Shown here: positions 41,962 through 53,641 of the stretch, piece by piece
Numbering within the stretch: position 1 is the first letter of the stretch
How the letters are laid out: the number at the start of each line of letters is the position of its first letter
DNA from: Cardinalis cardinalis
Lineage: Eukaryota; Chordata; Aves; Passeriformes; Cardinalidae
DNA length: 64,000 nucleotides
Reading direction: 5' to 3'
Assembly (NCBI GenBank): GCA_014549065.1
Contig: JACDOX010000024.1
Coordinates: forward strand, 5,057,298 to 5,121,297
Translations under genes and position numbers: made by a program
Notes under the pieces: model-generated
Databases searched by the model: none
Told to the model about the DNA's origin: nothing
The model's input: only the letters and a program-made list of their open reading frames with translations

Positions 41962-42378
41962 CTGGAGAGAAACAAAGAGGGGACGTGAGCCGTCCCGCCG
42001 CACTGCCCATCCCCGTCCCGCCGCCTCGCGAACTCCCCGGGAAGCCCCCGGCCCCAGGGGACGGGTCTCCATCACCGCCCGCCCTCGCACGCTCGGCTCC
42101 CACGGCTCGGACCGCGGCTCCCGGCCCCGGCGCGGCGCCCCTCGCTCCCCGGGGCTCCCCTCACCCCTCGGCGCGGGGCCGCCCGGCAGTACCCGCCTCC
42201 TCCGCCCGCCCGCCGCCCGCCCGCTGCGGCCACGACGGCCGCGCAGCGCCGTCCCTCGCCCCGGGCCATCGGGTACCATCCCCCGAAGCCGGTGCCATCC
42301 CCCCGCCGCCCGCTTGCCTGCCCGGGGAGCCGCGTTCCCGCGCGCAGCAGGGCGGGGCGAGCGCGGCCGGCGCTCACC

Positions 42379-42560
42379 TCCCGCCCGGCGGGGCCGCGGC
42401 TCGGGCGCTGCACAGCGCCGGCGGCACCAGGTGAGCGGCACCGCCTCCCGCCGTCCCGGAAGGAGCGGCGCGGCCCCGAGCCTTCCCCAGCTCCCTCCCC
42501 TTTCCCCATCGCGGCGCGGACACAGCCGAAGCCAGGGCGGAAACTGCCGAGATGGCCCCG
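42379..42560 (-). other. PAWR: Putative non-coding exon 1 of PAWR
   Basis: A consensus donor GGGAG|GTGAGC lies at 42378/42377 on the minus strand, about 415 bases upstream of the strong acceptor at 41962. The last exon base would be 42378. The region just upstream has GC boxes and a YY1-like site near 42550-42590, where TATA-less start sites often sit. The 5' limit given is a guess. Another donor in the island could be the true one. Confidence 0.35.
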
Positions 42561-43286
42561 ACAATGGGGTGAGGGCGGGGAGGCCCCGCCCGGGCCGGTG
42601 CGTGCCGCGACCCGACCGCCCCGGCTGCCGGCCCGCAGCGGTGCCCCGGCACCTGCCCCGGGCAGCGCCGGCGCGGGAGCGGACACGGACCTCGGCGCTC
42701 CCGACGAGCGGCAGGGACGGAGAGGGGATGCCCGGGCCGGGACGACGCCGGCCGCGGCCGCACTCCCCTTCCCCGGCGGCTTTAACGGACGGCGGGCGGG
42801 GGCTGCCGGAGCCCCGCCAGGAGGGGCCGGAGAAGGCGGTCTGGTGTCACACCCCTCCGCGGGGGCTTCCCCAAACGCGCCCCGCACCTGCCGCGAAGCC
42901 TCGGCCGAAGGGCCCCGACGTGCGGCCGCCTCCCGCGGGGCAGGTGCCGGGCTCGGCCCTGGGGCGGGGCGGCTCCCGGCACCGCCGGCCGCTGTCACCG
43001 CCGGCCGGCCCAGAGCCGCGTGCGGACCCCGGCGCCGTCGGCCGCGGCTTCGCTGCCATCGGGGGAACCCCGCACCGGGACGGGAGCGGCCGCTTGGCCT
43101 CAGAGCGCGGGGCCGCCGCCGCGCCCTGCGGCGGGGCCGGGGCACGGTGGGAAAGAGCCCGAGGTCAGCGGCTCCCGCGGCAGCAGAATGACTTCCTCTG
43201 GCCGCGCCGGTGCTCGGCAGGCTGCTGCTAGCCGGGTGGAAGTTCCCTCCCGCCGGCGGAAGGTTGGGAAAGATCCTGTGTTTTCC

Positions 43287-43294
43287 TGACGTTA
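43287..43294. promoter_or_regulatory. CRE-like site upstream of PAWR
   Basis: TGACGTTA, seven of eight bases of the CREB/ATF palindrome, on the distal edge of the CpG island. A chance match is possible. Confidence 0.3.
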
Positions 43295-43300
43295 CGAGAA

Positions 43301-44950
43301 GCCAGGATTCAAGGGGTTTCCGCCAGTCGTGCCGCAAAGACTTGACAGTTATCTCGTTTTATAAATAATAACAGCCCTCAGTGGGGAAACCTGACTGGGT
43401 TAAATGTTAGGAAAAACGAACGTGGAGGACCGTGGTGGGAGCATGTGCTATCTGTTGAACAGCTTGTGTAGGTGGGTAAACCTGCACGGAAAAGTCAGCT
43501 TTTTTTTTTGTTTGCCCGAACTCACTATCTCTTAGTAGTGCCCTGGAAACTGATCGTGGTACTTTTGAAAATCACAGACTTGATCACACTGTCAATAGAC
43601 TTGTAGCTTGCTTGTTCATGCTTTATAAGTGGTATGCTGAGGGAAGGGAGTGTATCGGTGCCACCTTTCCAGCTGGCTCAGGACAAGATACAAGCTTACA
43701 TCAGTCACAGGAAATCCGTATAACCTGGGCTCACCTAGCTGAGAGCACATGATCACCTTTTCTCCTCTTTTCAGATTCACTCCTGAATTTGTCCACCTAG
43801 TTAATAAAATTCAGTAGTACTTCNGAATATAAACTTTGCAAGGATTTTTGGTTTCTTTTTTGCAGAAAAACAATATATATAGGTGTTATGGAGAAAAAAT
43901 ATCTTGCAAAATGGAGCTCCAAGTATCTGCTGCCAGGCTCTCTGCACAACGCAAATAACAGGATTAGTCCATGTAGCCACTTGTGCCTTAAATAAGCCTC
44001 TACCTTGTTCTCTTTCACAGCAGTGGGCACAGTCTCACCCTGCCAACTTTCTCTGCCCTTCTGGTGATCATTAATTTACTTGGACTTTTCACTGAACTCA
44101 TATCTGATTTGTGCTCTGGTTTGGATTTAGGGGTGTTTCTGGTGTGGTGGTTGGTGTTTAAATGTTTGTATATGTGGAAGTTAAGGTGCAGTTTCGTTAC
44201 TGCAGAGGAAATCTCTTATCTTTCAGGCCAAGGGGAAATCCCCTAACAAAACCAGCTACTTGTTCAGTGTTGGGTTGGAAAGCTGTAAATAGGCAGAAAA
44301 AATAGATGGCAAAACCATAGTTCTGCNCTAGTGCTACTCTTCACTACTCGGCAGTACGAAATAAGTAAAGTTGGTCCTAAAAGAAGTTTTGACTAAGCAC
44401 TCTCCTGAAGAAAAAAAATCTTGCCTGGAGTCTTATCTGTAGAGTTTTAAAATTAGATGAGTACTCAATTGTTTTTCTAGGAAACATAATCTAGAAAAAG
44501 GATTTCTGATAGGAGTCCTTGTCTCTCCTATCATGTAATTTTTTTTCCATTTATGCAATGAAGAGCTTTTCTTGAGAGAATCATGTAACTGTGACAATAA
44601 CAGTATTTCAACCTCATTATTACGCACCATGAGCAACACAGCTGGCCAAATATTAGCCAAAAAGTCATATTAGAAAGTTGTTACAGCATGTTGTGTATAT
44701 TGAGAAATAAGCAATGTATTTTAGTTCTTAGGACACNCTTGTTTCTCTGCTACCCCAGGTCATGCCAGCTGCCCCTTGAGCCCCTCTCTCTGTGGCAATC
44801 TGTNGCAGCTAGCAAGGCTTAGATGTGCCTGCCCTGCTTCACATCCCATGTGCCCACCTTTCTTGTGTGTAGGACCTGACATGTCCAAGCTTTAGCTGCA
44901 TCTACCTCTGCTGCTGGATTTTTTTTCTCTCTACTGTAAAAAACATTGCA
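43301..44950. other. Intergenic, upstream of PAWR
   Basis: Composition drops back to AT-rich beyond the CpG island. Short open frames only. No exon, repeat family or RNA gene was recognised. Confidence 0.6.
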
Positions 44951-44954
44951 AGGT

Positions 44955-45055
44955 TTAGGGGTGGGGGGGGGAGGTGTTTGGGGTTTGGGGGGGTTTTTTT
45001 TGTTTGTTTTGGTTTTTGAGGTTTTGGGGTTTTTTGTTGGTTTTGTTTTTGTGCC
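44955..45055 (+). repeat. G/T-rich low-complexity tract with quadruplex potential
   Basis: The plus strand has four runs of four or more G within about 36 bases (44958-44961, 44963-44971, 44980-44983, 44987-44993), then a GT/TTG-rich stretch to about 45050. This satisfies the usual G-quadruplex pattern with short loops. It lies about 2.4 kb upstream of the PAWR promoter on the non-transcribed strand. Confidence 0.8.
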
Positions 45056-48000
45056 GAAAAGGCTTTGTTTGCTTTATAGTCTGTTATAAATTAACAGAAG
45101 TTATGTTGTGGTGAGTGAGGCTGGGCTTAAGTGCCCAATACAAAAATGCTGACTGTCAGATGTTTGCATCTCAATAAGGTTGTCTGTGCTGGAGAGCTTT
45201 CAGGGATAAAGTCCCAAATAGTTTAAGTATCACACTGCTTGTTTTCCTCTGCCACAAGGGAGAACAGCTTAATAGCTTGCAAACATTTTTAGAACAACAC
45301 TTTTCTCTTTTCTTGCAAAGGAAAAAAATCCTCAGGATATTCTTAAGTCATAGAAATACAATTCATTTTATTAGCTGTGTTTTAAACTGGAGTAATGATA
45401 AGGGTCCTTAAGCCTTAAGATATTGGTTTTTATATATTCTGGAATGAGATTCCTCCCTAGAGGTAAAATTGCCACCAGGATTGGGTGGGATGATCTTGGT
45501 CTCCTTCCTTTGCCATGGAAAAGAATACTTCATTTTTTAATTTAGAGTAAAACCCATGATTCATTCTTACAATCACAAGGAAATGAAGTGCCTTTTGGGG
45601 TTGGGCACTTCAAAGCTGCCTTCTTTGTAAAGGGTTGCAAACTGCTTGAGATTTTCATAATTTCTTCTAGAGATTAAACCAAATTATCCAACCTTATTAA
45701 CATTCTGAGCTCAAGTTTATCTGAGCCGTAATCTCTTCTAAAGTGGCAATTTTCAAGGGCTGGAAAATAAAATAGAGAACATAATAACATATTAATGGCT
45801 GAGAAAATAAGGACAACATCCAAATTCCTTCCCAATGTCTGTTTACTTGTTACCATCATGCTCTGAGTTTGGCAAACATTTGTTTTATACACTCTTGTTC
45901 TGNAGTGAAACATTCCCTCCATCTCACCCTCTTCAGTATCTCTCCCCAAGGTCTCTGTTGAGTTTACTGTGTTCACCTGCCTGATTCTCAAACACACTCT
46001 TCCTTCTGCTCCAGACTTTACTTTGCCTCTGCTATTACCTGAATTTCCATGAAACTCTTCCACTTAGTGCACCTGTCTACTGCTTCCCATACTGGATCCC
46101 ATTTGAAATTGATTCATTCAGCATTCTTCATCTTTCTTCTCCCAGTCCAAACTTTTACAGTCACATACTTTCCTGCTGTATTGCTCACACCTTCTTAAGC
46201 ATGTAAATATTATTTTTTAGCTTGCTTTGGTGCTGTTCCACTAAACTTTCNCTCTCTGTTGCTTTAAATTTTACCTGCTGGATAACCCTCACCCACNTCA
46301 CTGTACCCCAACTAACACATCTACCTACTTATTTCTGTGCTATCTGTCCAGAAATGCCGTTGCTTAAAATTGCTGCGACTCAGTGAAATCTTACAACCAT
46401 CTTTTTGTAGTAACATCTNTTTATCTGTAAAATTTCAAAAACCTCCTTAAACCTTTCACATTAAATCTCTNGCTGTAACTTCTGTCTAATCTTCCTGTAA
46501 ATTCCCTGCCTATGTTCCATGACATTTCTAATGTCAAATCCCACCTGAAAGTAAAATAGTCCTCAAGCATATACTCCTCTTTTTCAACCTTTTACTGCTA
46601 ATGGTCTTGGGTGTTTTTGTCTAAAGGCAGGTGAGCTGCTATCCCTTTCAATTCAATACCACCTTCTGCTACTTCTGAGCTATGCACACTGTTCTGAGAG
46701 GCTTAGCCTATCCTCAGGGATTCTCCATTTCCTCAGCTTTTCTTGCAGAAAGTGATTAAATCATTCTCTTTTTCCCCCTCACTACAGATTGGGGCCATAG
46801 TGCTAACCTTCTGGCTAGGTTTTCCTCTCTAAGGTTCTAACAACACATTATATTCTAGTTGCTGTACTCAGTGGTTTAAATGGATTGCTTTCTTACAGTT
46901 TGTGTCTGCAAACTTGTACAAATCTGACAAGCCTGCTTTTAATGAAATGCCAGTTTCATCCTATTTGCTGTGCTACTGAGGTGGATGCTTAAACCCTTTA
47001 AGTGCTAGGGTCCAATTTGAAATCTTGTATGTAAATAAAACAGAACTTTGTGAAATAGCTGGATTTATCAGGAGGCATCAGCATTCAAGATCAGTCCTAG
47101 AGTGCATCCTCTAGTCTTGTTTCTCTGTGTGTTTTACCAGTCTTGAACTCTGCTATCATTTGACCAAAAAAGCTATATAGTTTCTTTGAACTAGTTTGGT
47201 TTCACAGACAAACTAGTATTGTTTCTTGCAGCAAAGTTTATTCATCTATCTGATGGAAGGATGCAGTGTGAAAAGGCAAAAAACCCCAAACTAACAGAAG
47301 TTTGCTTGATTTTTTTTAAGTATTTCATCTTACAGTATGAAAAATTAATGCAGAGATTGCCATCTGTCTCCAGCTGGCAGTTGTTGGATAAGAATGACAG
47401 TGGGCATGGGGATGGGAATGGATTCGATGTCTGTGCAGATGACTTCAAAAGTGTGATGAGAATGTTTTCTGCCTCAGTTCCCAGTCTGACTCTGTCAGAA
47501 TTCTGTTGCTGCTGCTCATGTCCTGCACCAGGAGGGTATAGAGCAATGACTTGGCTTGTCTGACCTCCTTGCTATTTGTGGTGAGGTTCAGCCAGCATAG
47601 TTTTGACAGAGTTTATTGAGCAACTGTGGTACCTCTTTTTTTCATCCAAACAGGTACTTGGAGGGCCAGATTTGAACAGTGAACCAGGTGAGTATGCCCT
47701 AGAGCAACTTGTTGAGGAATAGGGAAAAACAGACACAGAGTCAAAATGTTAAACAGTGAGGTATGAGGAGGTAGAGAAAAAGCTGATGCTGATGAGCCTC
47801 ACAGTGCTTGGGAAAGAAGGGGGGGAAAGGTGGATGCTGTAAGGCAGCCTGTAAGTATGCTTGGGGACCAGTTTGCAAAAGGCAATTCCTCTGATGGCAG
47901 ATCAGTAGGGCCAGAATATGATCACCATACAAAAGGAGCACTTTTTAAAAAAGCTTTTCCCTACTATCAAGGAGCCTAGGGAGCATCTTGCAGCAGAGCT

Positions 48001-48734
48001 CTTCACTGTGACAGATCCATCAAAATCAAAGAATTGGAAAGAAACACATCAAATTGAGAAAGTGAAAAACAACAAATTGGCAAAGTGAATGGCAGTGATA
48101 AAGTAGCAGATGGAATTCAGTGTAGGTGGACATAACNTGACTTGTGTGGGGGCAAATTTTCTGACACACAATACCACCTGGAGATAGTTGAGCAGCACAG
48201 AGTCTGTTGAGCTAAAATGCTCCTTCAGAATGCCTGTGCTTCCTTGCCATAAGAATACCAGGGAGCATAACATAGATGCATTGGATTTAGNCATTTGCTG
48301 GTTTATTAGTCCAGCTCCAGACTTGTCCTTTTGGGAACAGANNTGCTTTGCTCTCTTTGTATTCCTTNACAAGAGAGAGCTCTCTAGTCTTAAAGGATGT
48401 AAGCCAGCCTTGGGTATTTTCTAGGGCCTGTCTTTGTGCCACATTGTCCTCTAGAGTCCTGAGTTCTTGGGAATACCCTAAATGTGCAGCTGGCCTGCCA
48501 CCATCTTCATTAGTGGAGAGGCTGCCAGGTTACCCCACTGCTGTGCCATGTAAGAAATTGTCTATCACCTTGGTGATAGAGAGCTGACTGTACCTCTCCA
48601 TGTGACAGAAATAATATCATAGGTGTAAACTACCTTATAAGATAACCTTATCTGAGTAACACCACCTTTGTTCCTTTTTATGATGTTTCCAGCACCTATG
48701 AGGCCTACTCATTCTTTTTAAAGACAGCACCCTC
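45056..48734. other. Intergenic; contains a pyrimidine-rich (plus strand) segment 45.9-46.8 kb
   Basis: From about 45900 to 46780 the plus strand is rich in C and T and poor in G (many CTTC, CTCC, TCTT words), which suggests an old repeat or untranslated sequence read on the minus strand, but I cannot name a family. A 129-codon minus-strand frame (45674-46063) and a 114-codon plus-strand frame (47219-47563) show no known domain. No gene is supported. Confidence 0.5.
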
Positions 48735-48840
48735 TGACCATATGCTTGCTTTAGTTTTAGGTAGTTCTGCAGAAACAGGGAGTTGGATGCAATGATGCTA
48801 TGGGTCCCCTCCAACTCAAGGTACTTCTGTGACCTCTATG
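48735..48840 (+). mobile_element. CR1 LINE 3'-end fragment
   Basis: The plus strand shows 'acagggagttggatgcaatg', 'atgctatgggtcccctccaa' and 'ctcaaggtacttctgtgacc', the order of the CR1 3' terminus ('gaggttggactagatgacc', 'ggtcccttccaac', then the terminal ATTCTATG-like repeats). Upstream sequence is too diverged to follow. Confidence 0.65.
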
Positions 48841-50405
48841 CAGCTAGCTCATAAGTTTAAAACATTGTTAAACAGATTTTTGGTCTGAACCAAAGAGAAT
48901 TCTGTTCCTGTCTTTCTGTATCTCCAAATGTAAGCAGGCAAATGAATAATTAGAAACCAAATCCAGTGGTTCCTGGCTCACTGTCAGTCTGTGTCTTGTT
49001 GGTACTGGTTACAATTCATAATCCTTCAGGGCTGTTGTATTGCGGTTTNGGGTTTTCTTGTTTTTTAATTAACAGCACTCTAACTCTTAAGAACTATTTT
49101 GATTTTTTGACAAACCAACACAAATTTACAGTAAAAATTAATTAGGCCTCTTGATTGTCACTGTTGGCTTCTTGACTGAGCTTGATTGTACCTCATCCTT
49201 TTGATCTAATCTCGTTCAGGTGATGAATTGCATGCAGTAGCAAAGTGCAGCGAGCACAAAACTATGCCCCAAAAGAATCATAGTTAAGGCTGAGGGATCT
49301 CCTCAGAGAGCTGACTAAGAAGCTTGGCCTTTGCTGAAATNCAGTAGATGATGCATGCAGAATTTAGTGTGATGGCTTTTTACAATGCTTTGTTTGAGCT
49401 ATCCCTTCATTTGGAGATTATTTTTCTCCTGCAGCACAATATTTCTAGGGCCTACTGTGCTTCATCTGAGACCATAATGAAGCTGCCTTGGAAAAGGAAT
49501 CAGGCAGATATTTCAGGAATTTAGTACTAGTTATTAGTAGCAATNATCTGGAAGTATCCAAAGCAAACACAAACAACAATCAGTCAATGGCAGTGACGTG
49601 TCNGTGAGGGTAAGCAGAGGAGGGGGCAGCACTTGGAAGAGTTTAGAGTGACTGTGTATGAAACCAGACAGACTACAAAGGAAGCAAATAGCTTAAAGAA
49701 CATAAATAATATATGCACCCTATTGTTAACATTTTGTTGATATTTTATATTACAAATTTTATTTCAATGATACATGGTCATGCTATAAACATTTAAGATN
49801 AAAGTTTGAGACTGAAAATTGGAACAAAATCTATGTGCCATTGTAATGATTTTATATAAACAAATGTGGACATGCTTAAAAACAAATGTTGTGATTTGCT
49901 TATAATACAGGATTTGCTGTTTCAAGATGACAAGCTTTAAGTACATATTAAAAAGAAGTTTTCTGTTCAAAAGTTACTTGAGAGAAGACAAGCTGCATAC
50001 TTCAGCAAACCCACAGCCAAGGCTCAATTTATTTATTGCCTAGCATTAGGACCCAACAGGCATCCCCTTAAGGGTTTGCTTTATTGTAAGACACTNAAAA
50101 TGAGATGAAGGAAAACTAGGAAATAGTGAATTATTCCTGCAAACACCTTGATGGGTTGAAAATAAGAAAGAAGTGTAAGACCTTGCACTCTGGAAANTGT
50201 TTTGAGGTATGGAGCCTATGAAAAATAGTGCTGATTCCTGAGGAGGGAATAACAGGATTGAGTGGGAACAGGTGACTTTTAGGAGNGGGCTTAGTTTATG
50301 GTAAAACCACCCCTTGCATTGCAGATAACCAAGGGTAGGTGGGAACTCATTGGTTGGNTAGAGACATTCCTGCTGGGCAAAGATTAGATTATCAGTGAAA
50401 AAAAA
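48841..50405. other. Intergenic, no recognised feature
   Basis: AT-rich sequence with several single Ns. No open frame over about 70 codons and no repeat family recognised. Confidence 0.55.
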
Positions 50406-50950
50406 AAGATCCGGTGGTCAGGAAAAGATTAATGGGGTCTTTGAAACCATTAGGGATCTAAGAAGCTGAGGATAAGGCAGTGCGAGGAAAGGGGAGTGGG
50501 AGGGGAGGATCAGAGGCTGAGGGAGAGCACGCAGCGTTGGGGCTGCTGCACTTGTGGAGTGAGGAATTGTGGACAGCAGAAAATTCAGCTGAAGACAGAG
50601 CTGGGGAGCAATGAGCTCTGGAAGATGTAACCAGTGATGAGGTCTGCAGGAGAGTGAAACACGAGAAAGAAGTGGCAAATGAGCAGAAAGTGTACAAAGC
50701 AAGCAGAAGGATGGGAGGTGGTCTGAGGGGCCACAAATAGGCAGCAAGTACAAGAAGGACTGAATGGGGGTGCTGGGATCTGAATGTCCAAAGGGGAGTT
50801 TCCATGGTCAGGGTGGCACTCAGNAGCAACTGAGAAAACTGACAGCTGAGGTGAGGAGATGGAGGAGAGGCTGTTCTTTCCAGCAGCTGTGGCATGTCGG
50901 TAAGCTTGTAGTGACTTGTTGGTAAAATATGAAGGAGTTCTTGCACTCAG
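50406..50950. other. Purine-rich (plus strand) segment of unknown origin
   Basis: The plus strand is strongly A/G-rich with little T, so the minus strand is C/T-rich and open in three frames at once (162, 133 and 111 codons, rich in Ser, Pro, Leu). Simultaneous open frames point to biased composition and not to a coding gene. The sequence is not a simple repeat. It could be part of an old transposon or an untranslated exon. Confidence 0.5.
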
Positions 50951-51385
50951 TGCCTGCATGTAGCAATCCTGAGTGCCACTCCCCATACAAAGTGCTCAAA
51001 GTCCTGGGGGAAGTGACTTTGGGGGTCTTTAAACCCTAAAGATCCCTGGTCTTTATCTCCAGGAATAACAGGGAATGTAATTAGACTTCAAAGCCCTCTC
51101 TTGCACAGAAAATAATTTTAGATAGTGGCTTGGAAATAGGGCAGAACCCCATCCATGCAGAACTGAGGAGAAAAGGCTGAGGAAGTCAGAAAGATGCAAG
51201 TGCCCAACTGCAGGGACNTCACAGCGTACAGAGCTCTCTGGTCACACAGCCAAGCAGCACACAGATGATACTCAAAGGGGGCTGAGCAAGAAGGAGTTAA
51301 CCAGTGTTTCGGCATTTCAGCCAAGTGCAGTGCTGCTATGAACCGCTGATTTGACAACTTCTGATACGGAGGATTACTTTTTTTG
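50951..51385. other. Intergenic, no recognised feature
   Basis: Transition into the GC-richer patch that follows. An open minus-strand frame (51118-51453) has no known domain. Confidence 0.5.
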
Positions 51386-52080
51386 CCGTCCCTCTTCTCT
51401 GTAGCAGAGCTGTTCCGTGGTGCTCGGTGTCTATTCCCAGTCTGTCTCTTCACTCAGTGCGGGAGCGCTCACTGTGCAGGGGTGCCTGCCCGCACTCACA
51501 CGGATCCCTCCTGGCCAGCCCTCCTTGGGTTACAGTGTCTGCCTCCCGAGGGATGGATTTCAGCTCACCAGCCGACCAAGCGCACTTTGCCGTTCCCAGG
51601 GTGTCGAGCTCCTTTCGCAGGCTTTCAGTATAAGATATTTAAAAGTAGTCCTTGCCGTCTTCAGACTAACCGAGTGCGTTCCTGGTATCGATGAATTAGA
51701 TTGCTGCTCTCTGCCACGCTTCATCGGTCATACTAGACCTGGCTGAGTTTACATCAGAGGCAGAGTTTCCTCCAGGCACTGTCGTTTGAGCCATTCCTAC
51801 GCACGGGTGTCGAGGGCGAAGCGGGAGGGACAGGTCCAGAAGCCGTGCTGCACTCCCAGACCACCGGGGAGCGGGCTCAGGCTCTGCCCGTGCCCCGCTG
51901 CGGGCCAGAGCTGGCCGGCACGGCGGGAGCCCGGCAGGAGCCCCGAGGGAGCCCCGCAGCAGCCCGGCCGGGGGAAGCGAAGCCGTCTGGTGCCACCTCC
52001 CGGCTACGNCGGCCCCAGCGGCCCTGCCGCGCTCGGAGCTCCTCCACGGGCTGGAAACTGATCTCGGGGTCATTCTTTCT
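51386..52080. promoter_or_regulatory. Small CpG-rich patch in the intergenic region
   Basis: GC and CpG content rise clearly, most between 51800 and 52060, where CCGGGG, GCGGGC, CCGGC and CGCGC words are frequent. It is the only other such patch outside the PAWR island and sits about 9 kb upstream of it and about 4 kb downstream of the PPP1R12A 3' end. It may be an orphan CpG island, that is, a promoter or enhancer of unknown transcript, or a GC-rich old repeat. Long open frames on both strands here are composition effects. Confidence 0.5.
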
Positions 52081-53641
52081 AGGCAGAAACTGGTAAAGTT
52101 ATATTAGCGCGCCAGGAGGATCGTTTCTGCTCCCTCCCCCTTATCCTTCTGAGTTGTTCCTTTTTAATGCACGGGGCTAAAGCAGCATCATAGAATCCTG
52201 TAGTGAAAGCTCTCTTATTTTCATAAAGCACAGAGAGTGGCTGTGGCTGCACTACTGGGCAAATACTTAACATAATGCATTGCCAATAGCCATGGGCTAA
52301 GTGGGAGGAAAGAACTTAGTCTAATTTGGCACTTTTCATACAGCTGAAAATAGAGCTGAGCTGCTAATAGCTGAAGAATCACCCACACTATCTGCAGTTA
52401 ATGTAAATATGGATTTTTATTTTTAAACCATTTTTTTCATTAAATCTTCTTTCTAGTGACTAGACTGTGTGGCAAGATGTGTATATTGTGTAGTTTTGTG
52501 TAGATGTGTATTTTGTACCAGCTGATGTAAAAACTCATGCTCTTTGTCAGACTTGGGGTATAGGCCCAAGTAANCACATACAGAGAGCAGTAGCTTCATT
52601 TTAGCTGCAATGTAGCAATTCCCTCAGAGCAGGTCTATCTTTTGTGGAATTAGAGACATGATTAGAACGTGTATCTAAGCAGCCACAAACAAGGGCAAGG
52701 ACTATTTTCTGTCTGGGGTGAGATGAAGGCAGGGGGAGGTGCAGCAGCCAGCCCTGCTGGGTCCCACCCCAGGCAGTGNAGCAAGCGCTGGTTTGCTCAA
52801 AGAGCAATTCAGCCCAGTGAGTCTCTCCTCCAAGGACTCTGGAGAGCAATGGGGGAGCACAGGAAGATGGTACCAAATAAACAAATAACTTCTTTCCCAC
52901 CACCCACCATACTTGATTGTGGTTTTTTTCTTTCTTCTCCAGCAAATAAAGCAAAGGGAAAAGACCACACCAGAAGATGAATCGCACTGTCTTGGCTAAC
53001 TATTCCTGCTAAGCTTGAATAGGTTTGCAAAACAGAAGTGTAGAACCCAAGCAAGAAGGGTGAAATAATTAGAGTTGGAATGTGGGTCTTTTGTCCCTGC
53101 TGTAATTGTCCCTGGGCCAGATGAGAAACATTAGACATCCAACAGGTGATGTTTTCAGATGAAAGAACTGAACAGTTCCTCCTTTCTCTAAAGGCTACAT
53201 ACTTTTCCTATCTAATCAGTGATACAAAATGGGGAGGTGCTGACACAAGCAGGAATAGCCAATTACCTCATCAGTATGGCAGCAGGTCTCCCTTTAAAGC
53301 AAGCAATTAATTGTGAGTTTGGGAGGTTTTATTTTGCTTTTTAATTCTGTCTTCAGTGCAGGAACCTGCAGTCACCTGTCACGTCATTTCACATCTATAT
53401 TAAGGCCGAGCAAAATATTATTTGCTACTAGTCTCTAACCAGCTCCACTGCTGCTCCTGCAATCAAAACAAATGTAAAGCAAGTAACTCCAGTTGCCAGC
53501 ATTTTTTCACTCATGTGGCTTTGATTTAAGAACTTGAGGAAGCTGAATCACCACAGCTAAATGTAACAGTGTGTACATAACCATGAATAGCAAGAGCTTC
53601 TTCTGAAAAAAGTACTTAAGAGCATTTCTTCTGTTCCCTAG
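52081..53641. other. Intergenic, possible intron of a plus-strand non-coding transcript
   Basis: A donor-like AACTG|GTAAAG at 52092/52093 (plus) follows the CpG-rich patch, and a good plus-strand acceptor (TTCTTCTGTTCCCTAG, AG at 53640-53641) ends the interval. No coding evidence. Overlapping minus-strand frames at 52601-53138 look like composition effects. Confidence 0.25.

Larger units (their letters stand above)
41090..43300 (-). promoter_or_regulatory. PAWR: CpG island / TATA-less promoter of PAWR
   Basis: An abrupt change from AT-rich to very GC- and CpG-rich sequence covers the first coding exon, the 5' UTR and about 1.3 kb upstream. Candidate elements on sight are Sp1-type GC boxes (GGGCGGGG at 42573-42580, GGCCCCGCCC at 42582-42591, GGGGCGGGGC at 42961-42970), a YY1-like GAGATGGCC at 42550-42558, and a CRE-like TGACGTTA at 43287-43294 on the upstream edge. 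No TATA box was found. This is the usual architecture of a broadly expressed gene. The long open frames on both strands here (up to 517 codons) come from the scarcity of stop codons in GC-rich DNA. The exact start site cannot be read from sequence alone. Confidence 0.9.

Noticed and set aside
41102..43337. Very long open frames on both strands (up to 517, 421, 299 and 268 codons)
   Set aside because: They overlap one another in all frames inside the CpG island and are made of Arg, Pro, Ala and Gly. GC-rich DNA has few stop codons. Only the minus-strand PAWR frame matches a known protein.
47219..47563. 114-codon plus-strand open frame
   Set aside because: No domain, no splice or poly(A) context, and a Cys-rich tail made by a simple TGCTGC run.
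51696..52073. 125-codon minus-strand open frame in the small CpG-rich patch
   Set aside because: Overlaps open frames on the other strand; Arg/Ala/Pro/Ser composition is what GC-rich sequence gives.
52184..52205. ATAGAATCC string resembling the CR1 terminal repeat in reverse
   Set aside because: The adjoining sequence on the expected side does not follow CR1, so the match is too short.
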